Positions 1-8,596 are shown, numbered from the stretch's first letter. The stretch is 64,000 bases of DNA from Aliiroseovarius sp. S1123 (GCF_023015885.1 NZ_JALKBE010000005.1:1-64000), one strand, 5' to 3'. Numbers and translations are program-made. The notes: generated by a model from the letters alone, not told the origin.

Positions 1-11
1 GGGAGGGTTCA

Positions 12-1787
12 TCAAACCTGTTGCGGTTTCATGTCGTCTTTGCTGATGCCAGCGACTTTGACGGGTTTTTTCATCGCGTCGCGGCGGAAGGGTTCGCCCA
101 GTTCCTGGTTGATCATCGCTTCGATCAGGGTGGTGATGCCGTTCTTCTGGTCTTCCACGGCCTGGTTCAGCGCGGCGGTCAGTTCGTCCATGGTGCGGGC
201 GATGACGCCTTTCAGGCCACAGGCGTTGGCGATGCCGGCGTAGCTGACCTGCTGGTCCAGCTCGGTGCCGACGAAGTTGTCGTCAAACCACAGGGTCGAG
301 TTGCGCTTTTCCGCACCCCACTGGTAGTTGCGGAAGACAACTTGGGTCACGGCGGGCCATTCCTCGCGGCCGATGGCGGTCAGCTCGGTCACGGCGATGC
401 CGAAGGCACCGTCGCCCGAGAAGCCCACAACCGGCACGTCCGGGCAGCCGATCTTGGCGCCGACAACAGCCGGCAGACCATAGCCACAGGGACCAAACAG
501 GCCCGGCGCCAGGTATTTGCGGCCGTCCTCGAACGACGGGTAGGCGTTGCCGATCGCGCAGTTGTTGCCGATGTCGGACGAGATGATTGCCTCTTTCGGA
601 AGCGCCTGCTGGATCGCGCGCCATGCCATGCGGGGGCTCATCCACTCGGGCTTGTCTGCACGTGCGCGTTCGTTCCAGGTGGTGCCCGGATCGTCGTCCT
701 CGTGGGTCATTTCGGTCAGTTGCTGGGCCCAGGCTGACTTCTTCTGCGCGATGGTGGCGCGGCGTTCGTCACGACCTGCGTCACCGGCGGTGTCGCTCAG
801 CTGTGCCAGGATGCCTTCAGCCACTTTGGCGGCGTCACCGATGATGCCAACCGACACTTTCTTGGTCAGGCCGATGCGGTCCGGGTTGATGTCGACCTGG
901 ATGATCTTGGCGTCTGCAGGCCAGTATTCCATGCCATAGCCCGGCAGGGTCGAGAACGGGTTCAGGCGCGTGCCGAGGCACAGAACAACGTCCGCGTCCT
1001 TGATCAGCTCCATACCGGCTTTCGAGCCGTTATAGCCCAAGGGGCCAGCGAACAGCGGGTGCGAGCCGGGGAAGGCGTCGTTGTGCTGGTAGCCAACGCA
1101 AACCGGTGCGTCCAGACGCTCGGCCAGGGCTTTCGAGGCCTCGATGCCGCCTTTCGACAGAACAACGCCCGCGCCGTTCAGGATGACCGGGTTCTTGGCC
1201 TCCGAGATCAGCTTGGCCGCTTCAGCCACGGCTTCTGCACCGCCCGAGGGGCGTTCAAACTCAACAATCGCCGGCAGGTCGATGTCGACGATCTGGGTGA
1301 ACATGTCGCGCGGGATGTTCAGCTGCGCGGGCGCGCTGGCACGCTTGGCGTTCATGATCACGCGGTTCAGAACTTCAGCCACACGCGCGGGGTCGCGGAC
1401 CTCTTCCTGATAGGCGACGCAGTCAGCGAACATGCGCATCTGCTCCATCTCCTGGAAGCCACCCTGACCAATGGTCTTGTTGGCGGCCTGCGGGGTCACC
1501 AGCAGAAGCGGGGTGTGGTTCCAATAGGCGGTTTTGACGGCGGTCACGAAGTTGGTGATGCCCGGGCCGTTCTGCGCGATCATCATCGACATCTTGCCGG
1601 TCGCACGGGTGTACCCGTCGGCCATCATCCCGCCCGAGCCTTCATGCGCACAGTCCCAGAAGGTGATGCCAGCGTCCGGGAAGATGTCCGAAATCGGCAT
1701 CATCGCCGACCCGATAATACCAAACGCATGCTCAATCCCATGCATCTGAAGCACTTTTACGAAGGCTTCTTCTGTCGTCATTTTCAT
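12..1787 (-). CDS. xsc: Sulfoacetaldehyde acetyltransferase
   Basis: This is a 591-residue thiamine-diphosphate enzyme of the acetolactate-synthase fold. Xsc converts sulfoacetaldehyde and phosphate to acetyl phosphate and sulfite, the desulfonation step of taurine breakdown in the cytoplasm. The N-terminal half carries the HEGSGGMMADGY stretch containing the conserved ThDP-activating glutamate, and the C-terminal half has the GDGAFG...N cofactor and Mg-binding motif (about residues 455-485). Length is normal for Xsc. It is the last visible gene of the leftward tau operon; the TGA stop is at 12-14, so the usual downstream pta gene, if present, lies outside the window. It starts 179 bp after tauY, in a leader with several inverted repeats. 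The family assignment is secure from sequence pattern and context. Confidence 0.95.
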   Translation of the reverse strand: MKMTTEEAFVKVLQMHGIEHAFGIIGSAMMPISDIFPDAGITFWDCAHEGSGGMMADGYTRATGKMSMMIAQNGPGITNFVTAVKTAYWNHTPLLLVTPQAANKTIGQGGFQEMEQMRMFADCVAYQEEVRDPARVAEVLNRVIMNAKRASAPAQLNIPRDMFTQIVDIDLPAIVEFERPSGGAEAVAEAAKLISEAKNPVILNGAGVVLSKGGIEASKALAERLDAPVCVGYQHNDAFPGSHPLFAGPLGYNGSKAGMELIKDADVVLCLGTRLNPFSTLPGYGMEYWPADAKIIQVDINPDRIGLTKKVSVGIIGDAAKVAEGILAQLSDTAGDAGRDERRATIAQKKSAWAQQLTEMTHEDDDPGTTWNERARADKPEWMSPRMAWRAIQQALPKEAIISSDIGNNCAIGNAYPSFEDGRKYLAPGLFGPCGYGLPAVVGAKIGCPDVPVVGFSGDGAFGIAVTELTAIGREEWPAVTQVVFRNYQWGAEKRNSTLWFDDNFVGTELDQQVSYAGIANACGLKGVIARTMDELTAALNQAVEDQKNGITTLIEAMINQELGEPFRRDAMKKPVKVAGISKDDMKPQQV

Positions 1788-1806
1788 TGTGCTGATCCTT
1801 TTGTTG

Positions 1807-1825
1807 GTCGCTGTCAGGCAGCGAC
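1807..1825 (-). other. Stem-loop in the xsc leader
   Basis: GTCGCTG and CAGCGAC form a 7-bp perfect stem with a 5-nt loop, 20 nt upstream of the xsc start codon. It may act in message stability or in translation control of xsc. No T-run follows. Confidence 0.4.
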
Positions 1826-1853
1826 AGCATGTGTGTTGCTTGTGTCTGTTAAG

Positions 1854-1866
1854 GGGGTATTACCCC
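1854..1866. promoter_or_regulatory. Palindrome GGGGTA-T-TACCCC upstream of xsc
   Basis: A 13-bp perfect palindrome in the tauY-xsc gap. It is a candidate protein-binding site; no regulator can be named from the sequence. Confidence 0.35.
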
Positions 1867-1883
1867 GACTGAATGTAGGGCCA

Positions 1884-1904
1884 GATATAAAATCAGATTA
1901 TATC
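1884..1904. promoter_or_regulatory. Inverted repeat GATATAA-N7-TTATATC upstream of xsc
   Basis: Perfect 7-bp arms around 7 nt contain the T-N11-A core (T at 1888, A at 1900) usual for LysR-type regulator sites. It lies about 100 bp upstream of xsc, suggesting xsc has its own regulated promoter besides read-through from tauY. Binding by the LysR protein encoded at 7552 is inference. Confidence 0.4.
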
Positions 1905-1966
1905 CAGATAGCGAGAGGAGCGGGTGAGATCACGCAAGATTCATCGCACCCGCACCGTTGATGTTG

Positions 1967-3382
1967 TTACAGAACCTCGTCGTTGAGATAGTACCAAACA
2001 TAGGCAAATCTCTGCCCCAAACGGCGGAACGGGGTCAGCAAACCATGGCTGGGCAGGGGCGAGGTGAAGATCGGAAGGTCAAATGCCTTATCCGATTTAT
2101 CGCCCGCGACCAGCTGCGCCATGCGGCGTCCAGCCTGGGCCGAATACATCACACCATTACCACCATAACCCATTGCGTAATAAATCTTTTCAGCAGGATT
2201 TGGCTGGAAGATCCGCGGCATCATATCATGGCTGACATCGACCCATCCCCACCACGAGTAATCAAGGCTGATATCCTCGAGCGCGGGGAACTTGCGGGCC
2301 AAGCCAGCCTTGAGAAGCTCAAGGTGCTTGTTGTTCTCGGCATCACGCCCCGTGACGGCACTGCGCGAGCCGATCTGCATCCGGTTATCGGGCAGAAGGC
2401 GATAGTAGTGGCGCAAGGTACGTGTGTCCGTCAGCGGCGATTTCGTCTGAATTCCACACTCTTTCAACTCGCTTTCAGTCAGCGGGCGGGTGACCATGGA
2501 ATTGGACAGAATCGGCATCAGGCGATGCTTGGTTTTCTTGTTGAGGCCGGGGGGCGTGTAGCCCGCCGTAGCCAGCGCCACAGACTTGGCGCGCACGATG
2601 CCACCCGGGGTGCGCAGGTGGTGCACGTCGCCTTTGGTTTCCCAGCCCATGACCGGACTTCCAGTGTGGATTTTCACACCTAGGCGGCGGGCCATTTTGG
2701 CATAACCGAAGGCCAGCTTACCGGCGTGGATGCAGGTCCCGTCGGGCTCCCACATTGCGCCGACGGCTTCCTGATCTTTGACGTGTTTCTCGTGCAGTTC
2801 CTCGCGGCTGATCATGCGTGCGCCATAGCCGAATGTTTCGTTCAGCAGCGCAGCTTCCTTGGCCAGCTTCGGCAACACCTTCTCGCGGTGCGCGATGTAG
2901 TAGTGGCCACCGGTCTGAGGATCACAATCGATGTCATCCTGCGCGATCAGGTCTTCAAAAAGCTCGAACGCTTCGGCCACTTCGCGGTGCATGCCTTTGG
3001 CAACATCGACGCCCCAGCGCTGGATCCACTGTGAACGCTTCAAGCGGCCGGACGAGATCTGCGCCTGCCCGCCATTGCGGGTCGAGCAGCCCCAGGACAC
3101 TGTGTTGGCCTCAAGCACGACTGCTTGAATGCCGTATTCCTTGGCCAAATGGATCGCGGTGGATAGGCCGGTATAGCCCGAGCCGATAACGACAACATCC
3201 ACATCCATATCCGACGAGACAGGCCCGTCATCTGCGGGCGGCTCGCCCGCAGTACCGATCCAATAAGTCGGCGCGTGGTCACGATTGTGGCCGGGGCCCG
3301 CGTCGATGATCGGGTCGTATTTCGGGTCATAGCTGGACTTGGGCCAGTGACGGGGAAGGGTATGGTCAACCATGAGGGACAC
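1967..3382 (-). CDS. tauY: Taurine dehydrogenase large subunit (FAD-dependent oxidoreductase)
   Basis: A 471-residue DadA/glycine-oxidase-type flavoprotein. An extended N-terminus precedes the FAD-binding dinucleotide motif GSGYTG (residues 67-72), and a second flavin-contact region (YYAMGYGGNG) lies near residue 415. In taurine degraders the FAD subunit TauY works with the small subunit TauX to oxidise taurine to sulfoacetaldehyde and ammonium, passing electrons to the respiratory chain. Gene order tauKLM-usp-tauX-tauY-xsc matches the described Rhodobacter/Paracoccus taurine clusters, and this order, more than the sequence alone, gives the name. By sequence only it could be another amine or D-amino-acid oxidase. 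Confidence 0.78.
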   Translation of the reverse strand: MSLMVDHTLPRHWPKSSYDPKYDPIIDAGPGHNRDHAPTYWIGTAGEPPADDGPVSSDMDVDVVVIGSGYTGLSTAIHLAKEYGIQAVVLEANTVSWGCSTRNGGQAQISSGRLKRSQWIQRWGVDVAKGMHREVAEAFELFEDLIAQDDIDCDPQTGGHYYIAHREKVLPKLAKEAALLNETFGYGARMISREELHEKHVKDQEAVGAMWEPDGTCIHAGKLAFGYAKMARRLGVKIHTGSPVMGWETKGDVHHLRTPGGIVRAKSVALATAGYTPPGLNKKTKHRLMPILSNSMVTRPLTESELKECGIQTKSPLTDTRTLRHYYRLLPDNRMQIGSRSAVTGRDAENNKHLELLKAGLARKFPALEDISLDYSWWGWVDVSHDMMPRIFQPNPAEKIYYAMGYGGNGVMYSAQAGRRMAQLVAGDKSDKAFDLPIFTSPLPSHGLLTPFRRLGQRFAYVWYYLNDEVL

Positions 3383-3463
3383 TCCCGAAACAGGGGTTGA
3401 AGAAAGAAATATCCGGGCCTTTTTCAGGGCCCGGATGTCAGAGGCGAGGCTCGCGCTCCGGGC

Positions 3464-3850
3464 TTAGGCTTTGAACATGGGGCGCGTCTTTCGAAGCGCC
3501 TGTTTCACGATGATCTGACCGCCACGCAGGGTGAACAGGTCGGCCCCTTCGGCTTCGATCCGCATCCCGTTCGCATCGGTGCCCGAGAAGGTCCATTCGC
3601 TGACGGCACGGTCGCCGTGCACGAAATGCGAGTGGTGATCCCAGTGCGCGTCTTTCATCCCGGCCCACACGGCGGAAAAGGCGTTGGCAATGGCTTCGGC
3701 GCCTTCGATCTTGTTGCCGTATTTTTCGTCTCCGGCCACGGTGAAGAACACGCAGTCGTCGGCGAAATGGGTCATCACCGCATCAACATCGTGGCGGTTG
3801 AACGCATCAAAGGTGTCGGCCAGATCTTGGGCAGTCAGGGTCTTGGTCAT
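3464..3850 (-). CDS. tauX: Taurine dehydrogenase small subunit (NTF2/SnoaL-like protein)
   Basis: A 128-residue single-domain protein with the SnoaL/NTF2-like pattern: N-terminal helices with FNRHDVDAVMTHFADDC, then strands with EGAEAI, WTFSGTD and ADLFTLRGGQI. It lies directly upstream of the FAD subunit gene and 12 bp downstream of the universal stress protein gene. In this setting it is most likely TauX, the small subunit of taurine dehydrogenase. No signal peptide or membrane segment is visible. The fold assignment is firm; the subunit role rests on the operon. If the neighbouring oxidase is not taurine dehydrogenase, this should be called only an NTF2-like protein. Confidence 0.7.
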   Translation of the reverse strand: MTKTLTAQDLADTFDAFNRHDVDAVMTHFADDCVFFTVAGDEKYGNKIEGAEAIANAFSAVWAGMKDAHWDHHSHFVHGDRAVSEWTFSGTDANGMRIEAEGADLFTLRGGQIIVKQALRKTRPMFKA

Positions 3851-3862
3851 TGGTCAGGTCTT

Positions 3863-4372
3863 TCAGTCTTTAAGGGGGTCCTGATCGCCCAGATAAGGAA
3901 CAATCAGGGTTGGGATGTGAGATCTGCGCAGCACCCGCTTGGCCACCGAGCCAAGAAAAGTGTGCGAGAACCCGTGGTCATGCGCGCCGAGAACGATCAG
4001 GTCACAGCCCATTTCCTTCGAGCGGCGCAGGATAACTTCGGCGGGGTGGCCGTCGGTCACTTCCACCGACGAGACCAGATCGCGGATCTGGTCATCTTCA
4101 CCATCGAAGCTTCCCCAGAACCGTGCCTGCCGCTCGGCCAGAACCTTCTTCACCATGTCGTGGCGACGCTTCTGAGCCGTCTTGCGGGTTTCTTCGTTCA
4201 GGACGAACATCTCGATTGCCACGCGGGCGTCCTCGGACATCGGCTCGTTCACGTGAAGGACGTGAATAGAGGCGCCGGTGGCCTTGGCAATGCACGCCGC
4301 ATGGCGAAGCGCATAGGTCGAGTTCTTCGACAGGTCCGTGGCGAAAAGGATATTGGTGATCAGTACAGTCAT
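3863..4372 (-). CDS. Universal stress protein family
   Basis: A 169-residue single UspA domain. The N-terminal strand NILFATDLS is typical, and the C-terminal nucleotide-loop region GAHDHG...LGSVAKRVLRRS resembles ATP-binding members. It lies between the TRAP large permease gene (15 bp upstream) and tauX (12 bp downstream). UspA-like proteins are common partners of TRAP transporter genes, in some cases binding nucleotide and associating with the transport system. A role in tuning taurine uptake is inference from position. Confidence 0.88.
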   Translation of the reverse strand: MTVLITNILFATDLSKNSTYALRHAACIAKATGASIHVLHVNEPMSEDARVAIEMFVLNEETRKTAQKRRHDMVKKVLAERQARFWGSFDGEDDQIRDLVSSVEVTDGHPAEVILRRSKEMGCDLIVLGAHDHGFSHTFLGSVAKRVLRRSHIPTLIVPYLGDQDPLKD

Positions 4373-4387
4373 GGTGTCACCCTTTCA

Positions 4388-5728
4388 TCAGTAGCCAAAC
4401 AGGCGTGGCAGCCAGAGCGAGAGCTCGGGGAAGAAGGCGATGATGAAGATCGCGATCGTGTTCACGGCAGCGAAGGGCAGCGCGCGGATCGAGATCTTTT
4501 CGATCGAGATGTTGGATATCCCCGATGCGATGAACAGGTTCTCGCCCAGCGGAGGTGTCTGGAAGCCGATGCCCAGCGTACACACCATCACCACACCAAA
4601 GTGGATCGGGTCGATGCCCACCGAATAGGCCACCGGCAGCATCACCGGCACCAGGATCAGGATGGTTGCCAGGGTCTCCATGAACATGCCCACGAAGAGC
4701 AGGAAGAAGATGATCAGCGCCCAGATCACATACAGGTTGTCCGTGAAGCTCAGCATGTTGTCCGCGATGATTGCTGGGATCTTGTTCTCCACCAGCAGGC
4801 GGCCAAACACCGTTGCGGTGAACAGGATCAGCAGCACGCGACCGGTCAGCCAGGTGGTGCTTTCCAGCGACTGGAACAGCGACGACCAGGTGAGCTCGCG
4901 ATAGATGAACACGCCCACGACGAGGGTATAGAAGATCGCGACGATTGCGGCCTCGGTCGGGGTGAAGAAGCCGGAATAGATGCCGCCAAGGATCACCAGA
5001 GGAGCCATCAGCGACCAGAAGCCGCGATACATCTCGCACAGGACACCACGCGGGGACCAGCCTTCAGCCGACCCTTTGAAGCCGCGCTTCTTCGACATGA
5101 TATAGTTCATGATCAGAAGGCTGGTGGCAATCAGGAAGGCAGGGACGAAGCCCGCGATGAACAGCTTCGAGATCGATACCGACTGGAAGGTGCCGAATTT
5201 CTCGACCGCTTCGGGCGGGGGCGCCATGCCGAGGGCCGCGATGCCAAAGATAACCATCGGGATTGAGGGCGGAATGATGATGCCAAGACCGCCGGACGAC
5301 GCGGTGATCGCCGAGGCGTAACCACGTCCATAGCCGCGCTCGATCATTGCCGGGATCATCAGCATCCCGACGGCAGCGGTGGTGGCCGGACCCGAGCCCG
5401 AGATCGCCCCGAAGAACAGGCAGGCCATGACGGTGGCGGCCGAGATGCCGCCGGTGAACGGCCCGGCAAGGCTTTCAGCCACATTGATCAGTCGTTTCGA
5501 GATCCCCGCGGCTTCCATCAGCGCACCGGCCAGAATGAAGGCAGGCAGCGCCATCAGCGGGAAGGACCCCACCGAGGTGAACGCGATCTGCACGAATTTG
5601 ATCGGGTTTTCATCGAGATACAGGAACGAGATCAGCGACGAGACGCCCAGCGCCACGGTGATCGGAGCGCCCAGTAAAAGCAGCCCAAGAAACGACCCGA
5701 ATAGGAGTGTAACGATTTGAGTTTCCAT
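4388..5728 (-). CDS. tauM: TRAP transporter large permease (taurine)
   Basis: A 446-residue DctM-family protein, hydrophobic over its whole length with about 12 membrane segments. It has the family's GSGPATTAAVGMLMIPAM and GLGIIIPPSIPMVIFG signatures near residues 110-165, the latter recurring as IGFQTPPLGENLF near residue 395. It forms the ion-coupled transport channel with the small permease. The gene follows tauL by 23 bp and precedes the usp gene by 15 bp, so all are probably one transcript. Taurine as substrate is inferred from linkage to tauXY and xsc. Confidence 0.9.
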   Translation of the reverse strand: METQIVTLLFGSFLGLLLLGAPITVALGVSSLISFLYLDENPIKFVQIAFTSVGSFPLMALPAFILAGALMEAAGISKRLINVAESLAGPFTGGISAATVMACLFFGAISGSGPATTAAVGMLMIPAMIERGYGRGYASAITASSGGLGIIIPPSIPMVIFGIAALGMAPPPEAVEKFGTFQSVSISKLFIAGFVPAFLIATSLLIMNYIMSKKRGFKGSAEGWSPRGVLCEMYRGFWSLMAPLVILGGIYSGFFTPTEAAIVAIFYTLVVGVFIYRELTWSSLFQSLESTTWLTGRVLLILFTATVFGRLLVENKIPAIIADNMLSFTDNLYVIWALIIFFLLFVGMFMETLATILILVPVMLPVAYSVGIDPIHFGVVMVCTLGIGFQTPPLGENLFIASGISNISIEKISIRALPFAAVNTIAIFIIAFFPELSLWLPRLFGY

Positions 5729-5751
5729 TGAATTTCCCCTTCGAATCGCCG

Positions 5752-6300
5752 TTACCGGCTTTCGTCCACATCTGTCGCCCCACCCGTGCTCGCCTTGATC
5801 TCATCAAGGTCGATCTGGTCGGGATCGGCGATGTTATCACCGAGGACGAGTTTCTTGTAATTCACCTGAAGGATGCGGATCGTCATCAGCGTGAAGGCGA
5901 CCGGCAGAACCATGTAGATGTATTTCATCTCGACGCCCAAAGTCTGGGACTTCCAGAACTTGTTCATCTTGTTGAAGACGAAATCATAAGACAGGTAGAT
6001 GAAGTAGACGTTGAAGAAGATCCAAAAGAGATCCGCGAACGCCTCGATCCACTTGATGTAGCGGGCAGGCAGAAATTTGAACTGGAACGTGACCCGGTTA
6101 TGCGCGCTTTTCAGTGCCGCATAGCTGGCGCCGAAAAAGACGAACCAGACGAACATGTAGACCGAAAGTTCTTCGATCCAGCTGAAGGAATATCCAAACA
6201 GTTCGCGCGATAGGATTTGCACGAATAGTAGTAAGACAAAGCCCGACAACAGAAAGCGGCAAATGATGCTTTCGATGTTGTCTAGAAATTTCCAGAACAT
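5752..6300 (-). CDS. tauL: TRAP transporter small permease (taurine)
   Basis: A 182-residue DctQ-family protein with four predicted membrane helices (about residues 15-35, 48-68, 90-110 and 130-150), a normal length for the family. The motif around SWIEELSVYMFVWFVFFGA in helix 2 is characteristic. It pairs with the large permease encoded 23 bp downstream. The C-terminal 30 residues are charged and probably cytoplasmic. It is separated from the binding-protein gene by 74 bp that contain a stem-loop. Confidence 0.88.
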   Translation of the reverse strand: MFWKFLDNIESIICRFLLSGFVLLLFVQILSRELFGYSFSWIEELSVYMFVWFVFFGASYAALKSAHNRVTFQFKFLPARYIKWIEAFADLFWIFFNVYFIYLSYDFVFNKMNKFWKSQTLGVEMKYIYMVLPVAFTLMTIRILQVNYKKLVLGDNIADPDQIDLDEIKASTGGATDVDESR

Positions 6301-6323
6301 TGCAGTCTCCTCCCGTGGTCGAA

Positions 6324-6341
6324 GAAGCGCCGTGGCGCTTC
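6324..6341 (-). other. Intercistronic stem-loop between binding-protein and small-permease genes
   Basis: GAAGCGCC and GGCGCTTC are perfect complements separated by 2 nt (in practice a 6-bp stem with a 6-nt loop). It lies in the 74-bp gap between tauK and tauL and has no adjacent run of T, so it is not a standard terminator. Such structures often protect the upstream mRNA and make the binding protein more abundant than the permeases; that role is inferred. Confidence 0.5.
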
Positions 6342-6374
6342 CTCGTTATCTTTTTTCAGTGACACAGGGTGTGC

Positions 6375-7388
6375 TTACTGGACCGGGTCACGACCGATTT
6401 CGGCCAGGGCTGCGTTCAGCTTTTCGATACCACCAACCGAGTCGTAGAACTTCGGCCAGACTGCTTCGGTCGCCAGTTTGATGAACTCGGCTTCGCCGTC
6501 TGCGGGGTCCGAGATCTCCATGCCGCGCTCTTGCAGGACGACTTTGATCTTGGATTCTTCGTCGCGCAGGTACTGCGCCGAGAACGCGGTTGCGGCTTCG
6601 CCAGCGGCCAGAACGGCAGCTTGATCTTCAGCCGACATGTCCTGGAACACGGCTTCCGATACGATCAGCGGTTCGATCGAGAACAGGTAACGAAGGTTGG
6701 TGACGTAGGTCTGAACTTCATCAAACTTCATCGCGTAGTTGGTGATGTAGGGGTTGTCCTGACCATCAACAACTTTGGTCTGCAGACCAGCGAAGGTTTC
6801 CGACCATGCCATCGGAGTCGGGTTCACGCCCCAGGACTGGTAGGTCGCGATCATGATTTCGTTCTTCGGCGTACGGATGACCAGGTCCGACAGGTCGGCC
6901 ACGGTGGTCACCGGGTGCTTCGAGTTGGTCAGAACGCGGAAGCCCGAATAGGCCCAGCCGATGATGCGGACGCCAGCGTCACGAATGGTGTTTTCCACCA
7001 GTTCCTGACCTACCGGGCCTTGGGTCAGCTTTTCAGCATCTTCCAGGCTCAGGATCATGTAAGGCAGGGTCAGCGTGCCAACGGTCGGCGAGAACGGGGT
7101 GACGTTGTTGATGGCCAGGATCGAGAAATCCAGCGTGCCGATCGCAGCGTCGTTCACGGTGTCCTGCTCGGACCCCAGCTGACCGTTCAGGAACAGCGAT
7201 GCGGTGTGCTTGCCGCCGGTGTTTTCTTCCAAAGCTGCGACAAATGCCTTGCCCAGCGCTTCCTGAGTGCCGCCAGCTCCGTCACCAACAGCGATCTTGA
7301 AGTCTTTCGCCTGAGCTGCGCCAGCAGCAAGCAAAGCGGTGACAGATACGGCTGCGGTCAGAGTGCAGACTTTCTTGAAAAATGACAT
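6375..7388 (-). CDS. tauK: TRAP transporter substrate-binding protein (taurine)
   Basis: A 337-residue DctP-family periplasmic protein with a Sec signal peptide ending at AGAAQA (about residue 27). The DctP domain includes the conserved IRTPKNEIM-like ligand-arginine region near residue 165. It is the first gene of the leftward tau operon; its promoter must lie in the 163-bp gap shared with the divergent LysR gene. Substrate assignment comes from operon context: the same transporter-plus-tauXY-xsc arrangement is described for taurine in Rhodobacter and Paracoccus relatives. Confidence 0.85.
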   Translation of the reverse strand: MSFFKKVCTLTAAVSVTALLAAGAAQAKDFKIAVGDGAGGTQEALGKAFVAALEENTGGKHTASLFLNGQLGSEQDTVNDAAIGTLDFSILAINNVTPFSPTVGTLTLPYMILSLEDAEKLTQGPVGQELVENTIRDAGVRIIGWAYSGFRVLTNSKHPVTTVADLSDLVIRTPKNEIMIATYQSWGVNPTPMAWSETFAGLQTKVVDGQDNPYITNYAMKFDEVQTYVTNLRYLFSIEPLIVSEAVFQDMSAEDQAAVLAAGEAATAFSAQYLRDEESKIKVVLQERGMEISDPADGEAEFIKLATEAVWPKFYDSVGGIEKLNAALAEIGRDPVQ

Positions 7389-7551
7389 GGATGTCCTCCC
7401 GGTTTGTCATCTTGGATGATCGGGCGACTGCGGAATGCGCTCTCCTCATGCGCTTTCAATGATCCCGTTCGCCTCGGTGCAAAGAGGGTAGGTTGCCATT
7501 AACGTTTCAAAAATATAAACTTATGCGCGCAAAGTTTCATATATTGCGAAC
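7389..7551. promoter_or_regulatory. Divergent control region between the tau operon and its LysR-type gene
   Basis: The 163-bp gap holds an AT-rich part (7503-7545) with inverted repeat AAACTT-N9-AAGTTT (7517-7537) containing a T-N11-A core, and a direct repeat of GTTTCA at 7504 and 7534, 30 bp apart. This layout is typical for a LysR regulator controlling itself and the divergent operon. Exact promoters cannot be fixed by eye. Confidence 0.5.
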
Positions 7552-8478
7552 ATGACTATGGCACGGAATTCACTTGTTAATAATATCGGCGATGCTGACC
7601 TGAAACTGCTGCGGATCTTCAAATCGGTGGTCGAAAGCGGTGGTTTGGCCGCTGCCGAGACCGAATTGAACATCGGCCGCTCTACCATTTCGAAGCATCT
7701 TTCAGACCTTGAGCACCGATTGGACCTGCGATTGTGCAATCGGGGACCGGCCGGATTCGCCCTGACCGAGGACGGCGCCAAAGTTCTTCAGGCGGCTAAG
7801 AGCCTGTTGGGCAGCGTTTCGGATTTTCGCGCCGAGGTGAATGAGATCAAGAAGAGGTTGGTCGGCACCATCCGTATCGCGCTCTTTGATCAATGTGCCT
7901 CGAATCCCGAGGTGAATCTGGCAAAGTCTATTGCTGCCTTTAACCTTGCCGCGCCGAATGTCGAAATCGACCTCTCGATTGAACCGCCGACGGCCATCGA
8001 AACCAAGGTGATCGGTGGAGAGCTGGATATCGGCATCATCGCGCAGCACCGCCCCTCGCCCAGCCTGAACTATGTGCCGATCTATGGCGAAAACATGTAT
8101 GTGTATTGTGGCCGGGAACACGAGTTTTACGAGCGCAGTGACGCAGAGATTTCGATGGCTGACGTGCGCCAGACCAACTATGCGGGCATCAGTGTGAACT
8201 CACCCAACCTGCATGTAGGGCAAAAGCTTGGGCTGCGTCGTGCGGCCAAAGTTCAAAGCGAACATGCGCTGTCCATTCTGATCTTGTCCGGGCGTTACAT
8301 CGGGTTTCTTCCCGATCACCTTGCTAAGGATTTCGAGCAACGCGGAAGCATGAAAGCGGTCCTGCCTGATCAACTGTATTATCGCACGACTTTCTGCGCG
8401 GTCACGCGACGTAGGCCAAACCCCAATCGGATCACATCTCTCTTCCTGCAAACGCTTGAGCGTCAGCATTCCTTTTAG
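7552..8478 (+). CDS. LysR-type transcriptional regulator, divergent from the tau operon
   Basis: A 308-residue LysR-family protein. The N-terminal winged helix-turn-helix (about residues 15-75) includes KLLRIFKSVVESGGLAAAE and STISKHLSDLEHRL; the remainder is a periplasmic-binding-fold effector domain. It starts 163 bp from tauK and points away from it, the classic position for a local activator, so a taurine-responsive role is inferred. Published taurine clusters mostly carry TauR of the MocR/GntR type, so a LysR protein here is unusual. It converges with the RND pump gene across a bidirectional terminator. A second ATG two codons downstream could also be the start. Confidence 0.88.
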   Translation: MTMARNSLVNNIGDADLKLLRIFKSVVESGGLAAAETELNIGRSTISKHLSDLEHRLDLRLCNRGPAGFALTEDGAKVLQAAKSLLGSVSDFRAEVNEIKKRLVGTIRIALFDQCASNPEVNLAKSIAAFNLAAPNVEIDLSIEPPTAIETKVIGGELDIGIIAQHRPSPSLNYVPIYGENMYVYCGREHEFYERSDAEISMADVRQTNYAGISVNSPNLHVGQKLGLRRAAKVQSEHALSILILSGRYIGFLPDHLAKDFEQRGSMKAVLPDQLYYRTTFCAVTRRRPNPNRITSLFLQTLERQHSF

Positions 8479-8542
8479 CGCATCGCACATAAGTTCGCGT
8501 TAGCGTTAGTTCGCGCTATCAAGCCCGCATTTTGAATGAAAA

Positions 8543-8575
8543 AAGGGCGACCCAATGGGCCGCCCTTCCTTTTCT
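8543..8575. terminator. Bidirectional rho-independent terminator
   Basis: AAGGGCGACCC and GGGCCGCCCTT pair across a 3-nt loop with one mismatch. A run of As before it gives a strong T-run on the minus strand; the plus strand has a weaker CCTTTTC tail. It lies between convergent genes: the LysR gene from the left and the RND pump gene from the right. Confidence 0.75.
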
Positions 8576-8596
8576 GCTTCCGTGAGTTGGGGTGGG

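Noticed and set aside
3617-5266. About 550-codon open frame antisense to tauX, usp and tauM
   Set aside because: Low-complexity His/Asp/Gln/Arg composition typical of an antisense frame.
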